Below, piece by piece: positions 14,501-25,456 of a DNA stretch of 64,000 nucleotides. Source of the stretch: Cyanoderma ruficeps (Eukaryota > Chordata > Aves > Passeriformes > Timaliidae); contig VZDJ01000056.1 of NCBI GenBank assembly GCA_008694505.1, positions 4,591,205 to 4,655,204 on the forward strand, read 5' to 3'. The position numbers and the translations under genes are program-made. Each line of letters begins with the position of its first letter. The first letter of the stretch is position 1. The notes below the pieces were generated by a model. It made no database searches and had not been told where the DNA came from. It saw only the letters and a program-made list of their open reading frames with translations.

Positions 14501-14803
14501 TGTTGCGGGCCGAAGCTGGGCGTGTCCCAATTTCAGGAACACTGAAATGAATCTCACACCACGGCTGTGAGGGAAAACTCCTTTTTAATTCAAATCTGAC
14601 TCCAGTTTTATACATATGTACAGAGGTCAAGAGATTGGCTACACAGGTCGCCACCTCTTCAACCTGGATGGTGGGCATCACCATCAATCATTTCTTCTCT
14701 CACAGGAGAAGTACGTAAACATTCTAAAAATAGACATTGTTTTCATGAAGCTGTGTGAGAAAGTTCTACAGAAAGACAAGAAGACAGAAAGCTCAGGGCA
14801 ACA
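14501..14803 (-). mobile_element. Solitary LTR of an endogenous retrovirus (6-bp target duplication, ERVK/class II-like)
   Basis: The element is 303 bp and begins TGTTGC and ends GCAACA, a perfect 6-bp terminal inverted repeat with the TG...CA ends of an LTR. It is flanked by identical ctccac hexamers at 14495-14500 and 14804-14809. Read on the minus strand it has a TATAAAA box (14606-14612) followed about 20 nt later by an ATTAAA poly(A) signal (14584-14589), implying a very short R region, and a U5-like end. No internal retroviral genes are present, so it is the product of LTR-LTR recombination. The ERVK-like class is inferred from the 6-bp duplication. It has the same orientation as FHIT. 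Confidence 0.9.
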
Positions 14804-14809
14804 CTCCAC
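14804..14809. repeat. Target-site duplication, right copy (ctccac)
   Basis: This is the right-hand copy of the 6-bp target duplicated when the LTR element inserted into the CR1 sequence. Confidence 0.9.
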
Positions 14810-15920
14810 CACTTCCCTGAACAGCCTTTTCCAGCCCCTGACAACCCTTTTGTCTCATTCAACTGCTTTTAACCACCACACCAGCAAAGATTGTCATCAT
14901 TTATTTCCATTGGATCTCCTTGCTCAGGAGTCCCTTTAAGGTTTTACCCTTATTAGTGGGGTTTTCAGGCACTACACTTAATATAGCTTGTCAGTAATAT
15001 CCTTTCTTCTCCATTTTGCATATTTAAATAATTGAAAAACTTTAAAACACACCACCATTTTTTGTGAGCAGGACTTGTCATCATGTAGATATCACAAAAG
15101 AAAAATACAAAAGCAGAAAATGTCATGATGTCTCTTTCAAGCAGATGGTATTGCAGTAGCACTGAACAAGTTTATATTAATTACTTTCAGAAAGAGAAGG
15201 AGATGTCATATTTCAGATAGAGGATCCTACCAAACCCATGAAGAACAAGCCGTAAATTTAACAATAGTGAGATTTTTTCATAGAACCATTGTGACAGCTG
15301 TCAAACTGGGGAAAACTTTTGTTAATGCCAGTACAATTGTTCATTTAAACAAAAGCCAGTGATTCAGTCACACTGGAACAGCTCATGAGCCGAGCTCTGC
15401 TGCACAGTCTGCACACATGCCAACATTCCATCTATATGCAGAGTTGCTCTTTAATTTCCATCTTTGGGGCTACAATGTGATTTGTCCAGGGCTGAGCAGA
15501 GCTCCACAAAAATCAGGCCAGAAGGCAATTTGTGATTGAGTTGTAACAAGCTGCCTGTGTTTTCTCTGGTTGGAAGGGGGAGGTTTGGCACCCAGGAGAG
15601 CAGCCGGCCTGGAACACACTCCCTGCATGCCAGGCTGACCATGTGGTCACCCATTTCCCCTGTGCCCTCAAAATAAGAGAACACAACTATTTGTAGATGC
15701 ACCCTGTGTGCAGTGACAGAATGAAGTACCAAAGGTGTCAACTGTATCCTCTCTCAGAGAGGGAGCTCACAAGGAGATCCCAGTATAGATCTTGATGCTG
15801 GCACAGGATCTTTGCAAGCAATAAAAATGCAGAGATCCCATCCCTCCACCCATGGGAGGGCCGGGACAATTAAGGCAATTTACTAACAGCAAAACCAACT
15901 CTGAAGAAGAAATGGAGTGT

Positions 15921-15929
15921 AACTCTTAC
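15921..15929 (-). other. FHIT: 5' splice site (donor) of the FHIT exon
   Basis: On the minus strand the exon ends GAGGAG and the intron begins GTAAGAGTT, a near-consensus donor. It follows the codons for Glu115-Glu116, the point where the alignment to human FHIT would continue in the next exon. Confidence 0.9.
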
Positions 15930-15998
15930 CTCCTCATAGACATCATCATTCCTGCTGAAGTCTCCAGCCCTCCTTGGCAGCACATGGACATGAACATG
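15930..15998 (-). CDS. FHIT: FHIT internal coding exon carrying the histidine-triad active site (counterpart of human exon 8)
   Basis: FHIT hydrolyses diadenosine triphosphate (Ap3A) to AMP and ADP and acts as a tumour suppressor in mammals. Read on the minus strand, these 69 nt give 23 codons without a stop: [14 protein letters not shown], then SRNDDVYEE. This aligns without gaps to residues 94-116 of human FHIT, with H94, H96 (the nucleophile in the known enzyme) and H98 forming the His-x-His-x-His triad, and Y114, the Src phosphorylation site, retained. Differences from my recollection of the human protein are K103R, H108S, S112D and I113V. The exon is preceded by a pyrimidine-rich stretch ending in CAG and followed by GTAAGA, both close to consensus. 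It starts and ends on codon boundaries, so its length is a multiple of three. Exons for residues 1-93 and 117-147 were not found in the window. Other HIT-family genes (HINT, APTX) have different residues after the triad. The human exon number is from memory. Confidence 0.95.
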
Positions 15999-16018
15999 CT
16001 GAAAACGTGAAACAAAAT
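15999..16018 (-). other. FHIT: 3' splice site (acceptor) of the FHIT exon
   Basis: On the minus strand the intron ends in a T-rich run (ATTTTGTTTCACGTTTTCAG) directly before the first His codon. This is a standard vertebrate polypyrimidine tract plus AG. It fixes the exon start at 15998. Confidence 0.9.
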
Positions 16019-17595
16019 AATGGTGATTATCAAGTTCATGACTTTCTTTTCTGAACTGTCAGCATTATTCTCAGCACACACAAGTAACGGTGCACAGGCT
16101 CCCACAGCATTATTTTCAGAGGAAAATACATTAACCTGTTCCATAACTGTATCTCAACTCTTTGGAGAATATAAAAGATGAAAAACATGAGAGAGCAGCC
16201 CTGGTGTATTATATGAGCTTCAGAGTGAAATGCCTGGAAGTTTAGGGGCTCTGTGGAATTATTCATAGTTGTCAGTCAGAGACATATTTAGCCACAGCTT
16301 TGAAATAACAATGTCCCTTGGAGCTGAGTGCTGTGTCTTTGGAATAGACAGGAAGAGGAAGGTGTTGGGGGTGGGACGTGGTGCAGAGCTCCTGTGGGCA
16401 GCCTGGGCTCAGGGCCCCTGTCTGGGGACAGAGGAGCTGCTGCCACACCACGGCCAGCACAGGTAGAAAGGCTGACAGAAGAATGCCTCTCACAAGGCCA
16501 AAAAGACTTCAATGTTTCCTTTTCTCCCTGGAGGCTGTAGCCTGAATACAAGAAAATGAAGCCTGTGGGGTACAAGACCCATGCTGGGGACACACCTGCA
16601 GGGACGGAGTGCCATGACCCAAAACCTATGAGGCACAGGGACTATGAGCCCCAAAGTGTGTCCCTCCCCTGGCTCGGGGCCATTGCCCACAGGGTAGCAG
16701 AGCTGAGGACTGAGCTGCACAGGCAGCTCTGGGTTGCCCAGCTGGGGAAGGAGGGGAATGGGGATGTGTTTTCGTCAAAAGCGCTGATGTGATCTGGGGA
16801 AAACAAACAAAACTACGGGCAAGAACACAAATATATGACTTGGCACCTTAATGTTGTGTTATTGCTATTACCTTTTCTTTTCCCTGACACTTTCTTCATA
16901 CCATAAAGGAAGGGTAATGCAAGATCCTCAAGACCCAAACTCTACTGGGAAAAATACTTTTCTGCAGCAAGTTCAGCTACTAACAACATCGCAAAGCATT
17001 CTTTTCTCTTTTTCCCTTTGTCTTTCACTCCTGAGTAAAGAAAAACAACAACTGAGAATAATTCTTCAGAGACAAAAAGCCCCCAACACCTCAGTGAGGA
17101 AAGGCAGCAAATAATCTGAGTGATAGATCACATTTATGCATCTTCAGATCTTTTTAGATGGTACATAAATCCTTTAAAAAAAAAAACAAACTGTATCAGA
17201 AACAGCACCAAATGTTTCGCATAGAATTTAGATAGCCTGAACCTGATTCAATTTGATGAGGTAGAAATCAGCTGAAACTCCTGCACCTCATCAAAACATT
17301 CTCAAAACATGGTTTAAGTCTATAATGAAATATGAAATCAAAAAAGGTTTTCTTAGGCTATTTGTAAGAAAATTCAAACACACCTATATTGTGTTACCTT
17401 CTATCCATAATAACATTTGCTCACTGAATAAAATGAAAACACAAGGATGTTTCAGTTAATGAAATATTCCGAATACCACACTATTTTTTTTCTCAGCTTT
17501 ACCCTAGAGAAACCGAATATGTGATTTCTTATCATTTTCCACAGCTTTCAGTGTATTCAGACTAGAGACGAGGGTGAATCTTGAGGGTCAGAAAC

Positions 17596-17740
17596 TGTGT
17601 TTTTGAGTAATATATCAGTGATAGTGTTCTGATAGTGTATTATACTAATATATCATAAGAGCAAAAGTGCTCCTGTGATGTATTAGTGCAATGTATCATC
17701 TGAACATCACTGCTCGTATGATGTATTGCTCAAAATCACA
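17596..17740. repeat. Imperfect palindrome of about 145 bp (MITE-like or hairpin)
   Basis: The ends are inverted repeats: TGTGTTTTTGAG on the left and CTCAAAATCACA on the right (one mismatch), continuing inward as taatatatca / tgatgtatt. The centre is gagc-aaaagt-gctc (17659-17672), followed outward by ctaatatatcat pairing with a gtgatgtattag-type arm. With one roughly 5-nt bulge the two arms pair over about 60 nt. The discrepancies are nearly all T/G or A/C, that is, transition decay. There is no coding capacity and no clear target duplication. Confidence 0.7.
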
Positions 17741-20700
17741 AAGCAACTTTAAAGACAGTCTTCAGTAGCCCTGGGTCTAAAATTTTGCTTTTGGACAGAT
17801 TTTCAAGAAGAGTAAAAGTGTAGATTAAAGTTTGTAGGGGTACTGTAAAATTCTACTACGGTCTCACACCTGTTGCTCTCATTAGATTTAAAATTTATTC
17901 ATAAGAATAGAGTCGGTTCATCTGCCAGTCAGTTTCCTTCTCTTCTGCTGCAAGGAATGATAGCTTTCCTACAAGTATCAATTTGCAGGAATTTCTCTTG
18001 ACAATATATATAAAATCTAATATCAGCTATCAACAACCATATTCCCCAGAAGTGTAGCCACCTTTAAGAGCAATTTTTATCTCTGGTGCAGAATGCTCCA
18101 GGATGCTCAGGAGAAGATCTGTATACCCGTGACAGATGATCTAGAATATCAAAAAACACACAGGGATGTAGTCCAAAGCTCAGTGCAGAGATGCTGCACT
18201 GCAGAGGCACAGACCAGCACAGCAGGTAATGAATGAGCCTAATGTGATCTTCTACCCAAAATGGGCTCTTATGATCAGGGTGAAAAAAAAAAGAAAAAAT
18301 GTTTATGACAGCATATGGGCCACTTGGCATCAGTGGGGACATTCTCAGGGGTTAGTCACCTTTACTACATGCATTATGTTCTCGCACACTGCCAGGCTGC
18401 ATAGCAGAATACATCAGCTGTATCACAAAACAAATGAATATTCCCAAGGTTTGAGGTAACAACAATCATTTTAAGAGAGTGATTTTTCCAGTCATCTGGT
18501 TTTTTTGGGGTGTTTTTGTTTTTGTTGTAAATTCTGTGTATGGAAAAGAAATAAATATCTGGCTTCTCCCCACTGTTTGTACACCAGAAACAAAGAGGAT
18601 CAGCCACAGTGCCTCACGTATTTCCCTTCTCTTCAGTTTTACCAAGAAATACACGCAGTGCAGAGCTGTGGCCACCACCGAGTCAGAAACACTGAACAGA
18701 GGGATTTTACACCTTCTCTAATCTGTCTTTCAGCTTCTGGCCTTCTCAACTCAGAGTGCCTGATACTTTGATTCATTAGGAGATCTTTAATTGATCATTT
18801 TTACTCCTTAGTACTATTTGTTACTGCTAAAACCTCAATGCACCAAGGCACTTAAACACCAGCTCAATTTCCAACCTGTGAATTGGTTCAGCAGGAATAT
18901 TCACATCCTGGATGTTTTGTTTATGTCTCAGTGTTTTGCATCCACTGCTGGCTACAGGGAGGTCTCCCTAAATGGCAGTAGCAAAAATAACTTCAAGGTG
19001 CCCACGAATTAAAGTTGTTTCCTTCCATTTGTTTTCCAAGCAAAACAAAAACCCTGCACATCCAAAAAAACCATTTGCAATTGACTGATATATGTCAGAT
19101 GCAAAGAAAACACTGGGATGCTTTTTTTTTTAATTTTAACCAGACAAATTATTTTAGGCAAATCTTCCATCAAAACAGTTCTTGAACAGAAAACATCCAA
19201 ACATTGACCAAAATCGTCAAAATAAAGCATTTCGATTTTTTTTCCCCAGTTATTGTGGGGACCCTCATGGCTGGTGGGTGGCAGACAGCCCCATCACATT
19301 CCAGCAGGCTGTATTCAATCACTGTGGATGGTATTTCATTTTTTTCCTAAAAAATTGCTTTCCCCTCATTTTGCATTATTTTGATTAATAAGCAAGGAAA
19401 GCAACACACAACAGCCAAGACATTTACATTAATGGGCCAATCAATATCACCCACATCAGGCTAGAAAAATGCAGGCACACGCTTGCATTGCTTAGCTGCA
19501 TTCCCTGCTCATCAGGCACTGACGGAGGAAGCAGGACACTGACACGCTGGGTGTGACAACAGTGACAATGTGAGGATGCAGCAGAAGGCCCCAGGTGGGG
19601 GGCACTGTGTGAGTTAAAGATGCCTGAGCCCTGCTTGTTCCTTCTGATAATGGGGGCAAGATTTCCAGTCAGGGATGTCTACAACAGCAGTAGCGGGAAG
19701 GAGGCTGTGGGAGCTGGATTTTATAGGACCTTCAAAATTAAAATTATTTGACTGACAGTTTTCTAGGGTAGGGACTGCAGCTCCCTCTGCTTCACACTGT
19801 AAATAAAATCTCAGTTTGAGAAACTCCTAATGGTAAGAATTATCAGGTGAAAATCGCTTGTAAGAGAAGTTTTTTCCCAGACTTTATACCCAGAATGATG
19901 AGAGCATTAGACAATGTACTGCAAGGAACAAATCTGTAGTGCCATGGGGAACCAATGAGCCAGAGCCTGGGTGTGGTGCCCCGGCCTCCCCGTGCAGCAA
20001 GAGGATCTCTGGTGAGCTCCATGGCATTCCAGTCAGGGCTATGGGAGCACAGGGCTGCTCATGGCCACTCTGGAGCACGCTCATCCCACCACTGCCAAAA
20101 CCTGGCCGCATCACAGGCATTTGTGGGGTTACATGACTGAAGTTGCTCTCCAGTGAACTAGGGCTGCAAAATACCCAGAAAGGCTCAGTCAAATGACCTG
20201 GAGCATGTGTTGTTGGAGAAACAAGTATTCAGGTCAGGTGAGTTTTACTTCAGCCCTCAAGGCCATGCAGAAAGCAATGTTCCTGGTTATGGCTGGTTTT
20301 ATATGCTGAATTATGGTCAAATAACCAATGTGTCACCACTGCACTGGATTTAAAATGAAAATACTAGGCAAAAATAGACACTGAAAGAGATTTCCCAGGT
20401 AGACCAGAACAGTGAAGAGCAGATGACCCTGTCACACACCACTGGGCAGGACATGGGCGTTGCCTGCAATAATTCATGGACGTTATGTTGTGTTCACTCA
20501 GCTGCCGTGCTGGTTAGCAGGGAAACAAAGCTCAGCTTCCAGTTGAAAGGGAGATAATAGTCTGTACATGAGCTGCTCAGCACCCAGGGTCTATTAGCAA
20601 TAAATGTTCTTACAGCATGAATACATAAAAGCTGGGAAAAGGTCACGCAACCCTGAGGACGTGGGTGCTGCCAAAACGTTGGCAGAGGAAGAGCTATTGC

Positions 20701-23700
20701 CCCTACATCTGCAAAAGCAGAACATGGCTGAGCTGTGCCTTCACACAGCAAAACCAGATGCCTTTTAGCAGCTTAATCCTTTCCCTTGCTACTTTTCATT
20801 CTTTCTACAGTCAAAGCTTGGCAGTTGTGGGTTTCCACGGTCTGGTGGTGCAGCAGGACAGGAAAAGCCGTGACCTGCTGTGGTGGTGGCCAGGCAGGAG
20901 GAAGGGCAGGAGGGGAATCAGCAGCTCCAGGCATCAAGACCAGCTGGCCAGGAGACACCCACCAGCCAGTTCTCTGGGAAAAGGGATGGTCGCTTTCAGG
21001 CAAGACCTCACTTGCTGCAAAGTGCCCTGTCCATTATAGAGACAGGGGCTTCCTGTGGGAGGCTGTGATAATGCTTCTTCTAAACTACCGGATTAACTGT
21101 GGAAATTCCAGACTAATAACCATTCTCCAAGTAAGACTGTTAGTGGGCAATAAAGAAAATCAGCCATAATACAGAGATAGCCACATGAAAAATAGGGCAA
21201 TTTTGTCCTCTCTGTAAACTGGGCTTCCATGGAGCCCTTGTTTGCTATTCTTGATTAACTGCTCAATTGTCCCTGCTGCAAAGTTACTCCATGGAAAGCC
21301 CTGCCTGTATATCCACAGCTCATTAGCAGAGAGCACTCCCTCTGCTGCCCCTGAAAATTCAGCGTGTCACCAGCCACAGGCACACCTGGTCCAACTGCTC
21401 TTTCCAGGCACTGAAAGCCCACTTCCAGGGCCCTTGACCTGCAAGTCCAGGCAAAGATCTTCCTGGGAAAACAATTTCTATTCAGTGAGTATTTATGAGT
21501 TCTTGATGTTTTTCCAAGTCCTGAATTGCTTTGAGATGAAGAAACAAATCTAAAAAAAAATTTAGAAGTCCTATCCAATATTAGGAAAAGAGCTTTGGAC
21601 AATTAAAACACTCAATTTTCACAGCCTTCAAAATTATTGCCAGCATTAGTACTGGGGTTTTTTCTCCGATTTCAGGAGTTATAAATTTGTCAAAGACAGA
21701 TCACTTTAAAGGAGCTAATTTTTATAAAATAATAAAATGTGACAGGAAACTGCTTGAAACCATTCCTTTCCTACAAAACTGCCCCATTTCTAGGAATCAG
21801 CACTTTCTTTTCCAGCTTTACTAAAGCCTTGTGCACGAGGCTGCACAGATATAGGCCCTTGGTGTCTCCCCAGCTGGCAGCTCTGCTGTGCTGGGGGTGA
21901 GGATTGCTCCAGACCCAGGGAGGCTGCATGGCCTGACACACTCATGTAGCACTTTTGGCCCTGGTTTATTAAAACACAAACCTGAGGTTTGCTTTTCCAC
22001 TGTTGTGAGGAGCATAAGGATGTGATACAGATGGAAAGGAGTGGCACAGACTGCCAGGCTCGAGAGCAGGATGTGCAGGGGAACAGATTGATGCTTGCAA
22101 GGGAGGGACAGGGAAATCCACGTCTGGCCCAGAAAGCTGGGGCAGCAGCGGAGGAAACAGCAGAGGCAGATGAGAGCATGGACTAGGAGAGCCACTGGAA
22201 AACAGGGAAGGTTGAAACTATTGATAGAATGAAGGCAGTGGTCAAAATTTTGTGAATCAAAAGTGTTGTGCAGAAAGAGACTGCAAAGAAAGAAAACAAG
22301 AAACTGGAACAAGTCTTGGGAGAGAAGGTCACACAGGCTGTCCACGTGCTACCAAGCCAGAGTCTGAGGGCCCTTTGACATTTGTGTAAATCTGCATCAC
22401 AGTGTGCTGTACACACACCCTCAGGAGGGAAAATAAAGCTTTGCAATGATCCCTACCAACACTTTAGCCATGGATTTGCTTCAGGAAGAGTAAGTATCGT
22501 GACACTTGCTCAGCACAGAAAACATGTACTTTGGAAAGCAACAAAATGAAGAGAATTTACAGATGTATTGGAAACCAGACCAAGTGGGGGACTTGCAGCA
22601 GAGCACATCTTTAAACATGCAGATTCAGAAATGTGCAGATTCAGCATTCTCAATAAATAATGCATATGTCAACTGCTATGAAGTTTAAAGAAACGAGCTG
22701 TGGGTGAGCTAGAAGAGGGATGTAGACCTCATGAAAGCAAGCACAGAAATATTTTTTAATGCACTTGATATCTGTAATTATAACTTCCATGGCTGAAGGC
22801 AACTTCAGCATTTTCAAGAGAAGTGCCAACCCCTCCCCTTCAGCCCCAAACCCCAGAAAACTGGCACAATGAGGGAAATAAGCCTGTTTGTTGGAAGTGG
22901 CGATCTGAATGTACGTCTCTTGAACATCTCATAAGAGGTCCTCTGAAAGGCAGCAAAAGAATAAACTAATTGGAAATAAAGGTTGGTTAATTCTTTGAAC
23001 TTGTATTGCCTGAACTCTAAGCTGGTCTGCAAGTCTAGGAATGAGGGTCCATGCATGGTGGTTGGAAGGTCAGGGCAAGGACCATCACCTGCCATTATGC
23101 ATTGTCCATGCCCTCTAGAGCACTCACAGGGAAGGATGGGCAGACCTGCAGGAGAAGAAACTCTGCAAAAACAACTCAAAACCCTGGCAGTCCCCAGCCT
23201 TTATTACAGATGGGAACGACCACTGAAGGTGGCTCTGAAGTTACTTTGGAAGGTGGTACATGCTCAGGGATAGCTGGAGAGCACCTGCCTTGAGGCCCTG
23301 TGCCTTTGCCTTCCATCAGGGTCACTCTGCCCAGGTATTTTTGTGCAAATTTGGCGTTGCTGAAATGCAAATGAAAGCACAACTGCATTTTCCCTCACCT
23401 CTGATCTTTAGTTAAGTCTTGATAAATGCATATTGTTTGAACACTTGTGATATGTATAATTAGGGTTCTTTAATTTATGTTTCAATAAAACGTTCTATAA
23501 TAAACATTTACTGCTCTGTGAATAAACATTTAAATGAAGCTCCTAATGGGGGTTACATGTTTCGAAGCAGTTCATGGCTTTGCTGAAGTCTCTGCCTATA
23601 TTTAATGAGAGTCATTTCCATAATCTGTGCATTATTGCTTAAGCCTCCCTTTAGGAATATTTTACAAAGTAAAATTGTGTGAAATATTATCAGCCAAAGG

Positions 23701-24576
23701 AGAAAATGCTAAGAGGATTATCAAATTGTCCTGTTAAAGGGACAGCACAAACTTTCATTTCCCCCTTGAGATGCCAACGCTGTAATTATATAAAATGTGC
23801 TTACTAATCACCACACTGTTGTGTTTTTACTGGGTTTTCCCCTCAGAGACCCAAGCTAAATTAAAAGAATAGGAGACCCCTGAAAGGTCTGATATGAAGG
23901 GCAATATAAAGCTAATTTACTTTCTGATATTAATAAGAGGAAGGACCAAATCCCCCAGGCAAATCTTGTCAAGGAACATGCGGCTCTGTCAGAGGGGGCC
24001 GAGTTCTGCACGGAGCTGTGCACAGCTTCTCCCACAATGGGGCCCTGCAGCCCCACAATTAACACCCAGGGTCTCATCCCCATTTTGCTGAAACTTCCAC
24101 CCATTTTCTCACTGACTCCAGTAATGGCAGGACTCGGTCTCCCACATGAGATATAAAGCACACTAGGTCAAGGGAAAGATTATTGCTGGAATACAGAGGG
24201 TTTTCAATTCTCTGGAGCCTCTGCAAGAATACAAACACCTGTAAGATATTTCTTCCATATGTCTGAGTACATTTGAAGAGAGCATAAAACTGAAATATAT
24301 CTTTGCTCTAGCAGGGAATAAGAGCATTATAGCAGCAATGGCCCACTCCCCCTTTAATGCCGGGAGTAGGGGAGAAGAAGAGAAGATAAATCAGGAATGT
24401 GTGTGACGGGGGAAGACAAGCCTTACATGCCAGTTATTCTGAGAGGGAAATCATTAGCTCTAATTTCTGTGGCTATTTTGTGGTCCTTTTAGACAACTGC
24501 TGCAATCTCTTCTAGGATGATGACAAGGCTCCTGCAGAATGAAAATACTGTCTCTGTCTCCTCTTTCATTATTTAA
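17741..24576. other. Intron block without recognisable genes
   Basis: AT-rich intron with a G/T-rich low-complexity stretch near 18499-18528. A 174-codon frame on the minus strand (21821-22345) is rich in Leu/Cys/Phe/Ser, has no recognisable domain and looks like chance. No RNA gene or repeat family was recognised. Confidence 0.5.
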
Positions 24577-24581
24577 AGATG
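24577..24581. repeat. Target-site duplication, left copy (agatg)
   Basis: It is identical to 25452-25456 on the far side of the 870-bp LTR. Confidence 0.88.
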
Positions 24582-25451
24582 TGTACTGGGTTTGTGTGGC
24601 CAGGTTTTGGTAGCAGGGGGCTACAGGGGCAGCTTCTGTGAGAAGCTGCCAGAAGCTTCCCCCACGTCCAGTGGAGCCAATTCCTGCCGCTCCGGGAGGG
24701 ATCCACCACTGGCCAAGGCTGAGCCCAGCAACAACAGGGGTGAGGCCTCTGGGAAAACAGATTTAAGGAGAGGGGAAAAGCCCTCTGCAAAAGCAACTAC
24801 AGTCAGAGAGAGAAGTGAGACGTGAGAGAAACAGCCCTGGGGACACCAAGGTCAGAGCAGGAGGGGCAGGAGCTGCTGCAGCCCCTGGTGCAAAACATGG
24901 TGAGGGAGCTGTGCCCCAACAGCCCATGGAGGATCACCGTGGGACAGGGGATGCCCAAAGAAGGCGGAGATCTCATGGGAAGCCCATGCTGGAGCAGGTT
25001 CACTGGTCTCCTGTGGGAGGGAATCCCACACTGCAGCAGGGGAGCAGCACAAAGACTCCTGCCCCTGTGGGGGAAGGAGCAGCAGAGACAAGTGGGATGA
25101 ATTTATCACAACCCCCATTCTCCATCCTCTTGTGCCACTGGAAGGGAGGAGGGAGGGAAAATGAGGAATGCAGTCAAGCCTGAGAAAAGAAGGGAGTAAA
25201 GGGAAGGTGGTTTTAAGATTTGGTTTTGTTTTTCATTACCCTACTCTGATTTGATTGGTAATAAATTAAATGAATTTTCTAAAGTCAGGTCTGTTTTGCT
25301 GATGACAGTAAATGGTGATTGATCTCTCCCCATCCTTATCTCTACCCACAAGCCTTTTGATGTATTTCCTCTCCCCTGTCCAGTTGAGGAAGGGGATTGG
25401 TAGGGTGACTTTGGTGGGTATTTGGTGTTCAGCCAGGATCAGCCCAGCACA
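24582..25451 (+). mobile_element. Complete solitary ERVL-type LTR (870 bp) with 5-bp target duplication
   Basis: It starts TGTACTGGGTTTGTGTGGCC and ends CAGCCCAGCACA, giving TGT...ACA termini. Identical agatg pentamers flank it at 24577-24581 and 25452-25456, as expected for ERVL-class (5-bp) integration. I recognise the family from its typical avian phrases: ggttttggtagcaggggg near the start, repeated 'ctggagcagg'/'cccatggagg' GC-rich units in the middle, then tttgattggtaataaattaa with an AATAAA at 25260-25265, and a gtgattgatctctccc ending. A TTTAAG TATA-like motif is near 24762. No gag-pol-env is present. It is antisense to FHIT. Confidence 0.92.
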
Positions 25452-25456
25452 AGATG
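25452..25456. repeat. Target-site duplication, right copy (agatg)
   Basis: It is identical to 24577-24581. The perfect match suggests modest age for the insertion. Confidence 0.88.

Larger units (their letters stand above)
14349..14851 (-). mobile_element. CR1 LINE 3'-end fragment, split by an LTR insertion
   Basis: The left part (14349-14500) runs from atcatagaaccatacagtca through cactgaatccaaccactaac to tttaaatacccccaggaatt and gactccac. The right part (14810-14851) resumes exactly where CR1 should continue, with cacttccctgaacagcc and cctgacaaccctttt. The two halves join into one CR1 segment once the intervening 303-bp LTR and one copy of its duplicated target are removed. The CR1 is on the minus strand, 5'-truncated and non-coding. 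Confidence 0.93.
1..15920 (-). other. FHIT: FHIT intron downstream of the histidine-triad exon (partial)
   Basis: This is at least 15.9 kb of intron continuing past the window edge. It holds CR1 fragments at 1031, 4215 and 14349, an LTR at 14501, and simple repeats near 2321, 3156, 5247, 6455 and 8625. I looked for the final coding exon (C-terminal FHIT sequence ending ...RVYFQ in human) and saw none. Between these elements (1-1030, 1259-4214, 4373-6454, 6556-14348, 14852-15920) the sequence is unremarkable AT-rich DNA with no supportable gene. Confidence 0.8.

Noticed and set aside
14501..14803. Possible full provirus at the 14.5-kb LTR
   Set aside because: There is only one LTR and no gag, pol or env-like frame. 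The target duplications directly flank the single LTR.
15926..16144. 72-codon minus-strand open frame over the FHIT exon
   Set aside because: It reads the exon in the wrong frame and runs through the splice acceptor. The real frame starts at the CAT codon at 15998.
18705..18745. Possible preceding FHIT exon (partial likeness to the DGPEAGQTVK-coding segment)
   Set aside because: The reading frame does not give the expected residues, the length is wrong and the splice sites are poor.
21821..22345. 174-codon minus-strand open frame, the longest in the window
   Set aside because: No domain, Leu/Cys/Phe/Ser-rich composition typical of a chance frame, no promoter or splice context, and it lies within a FHIT intron.
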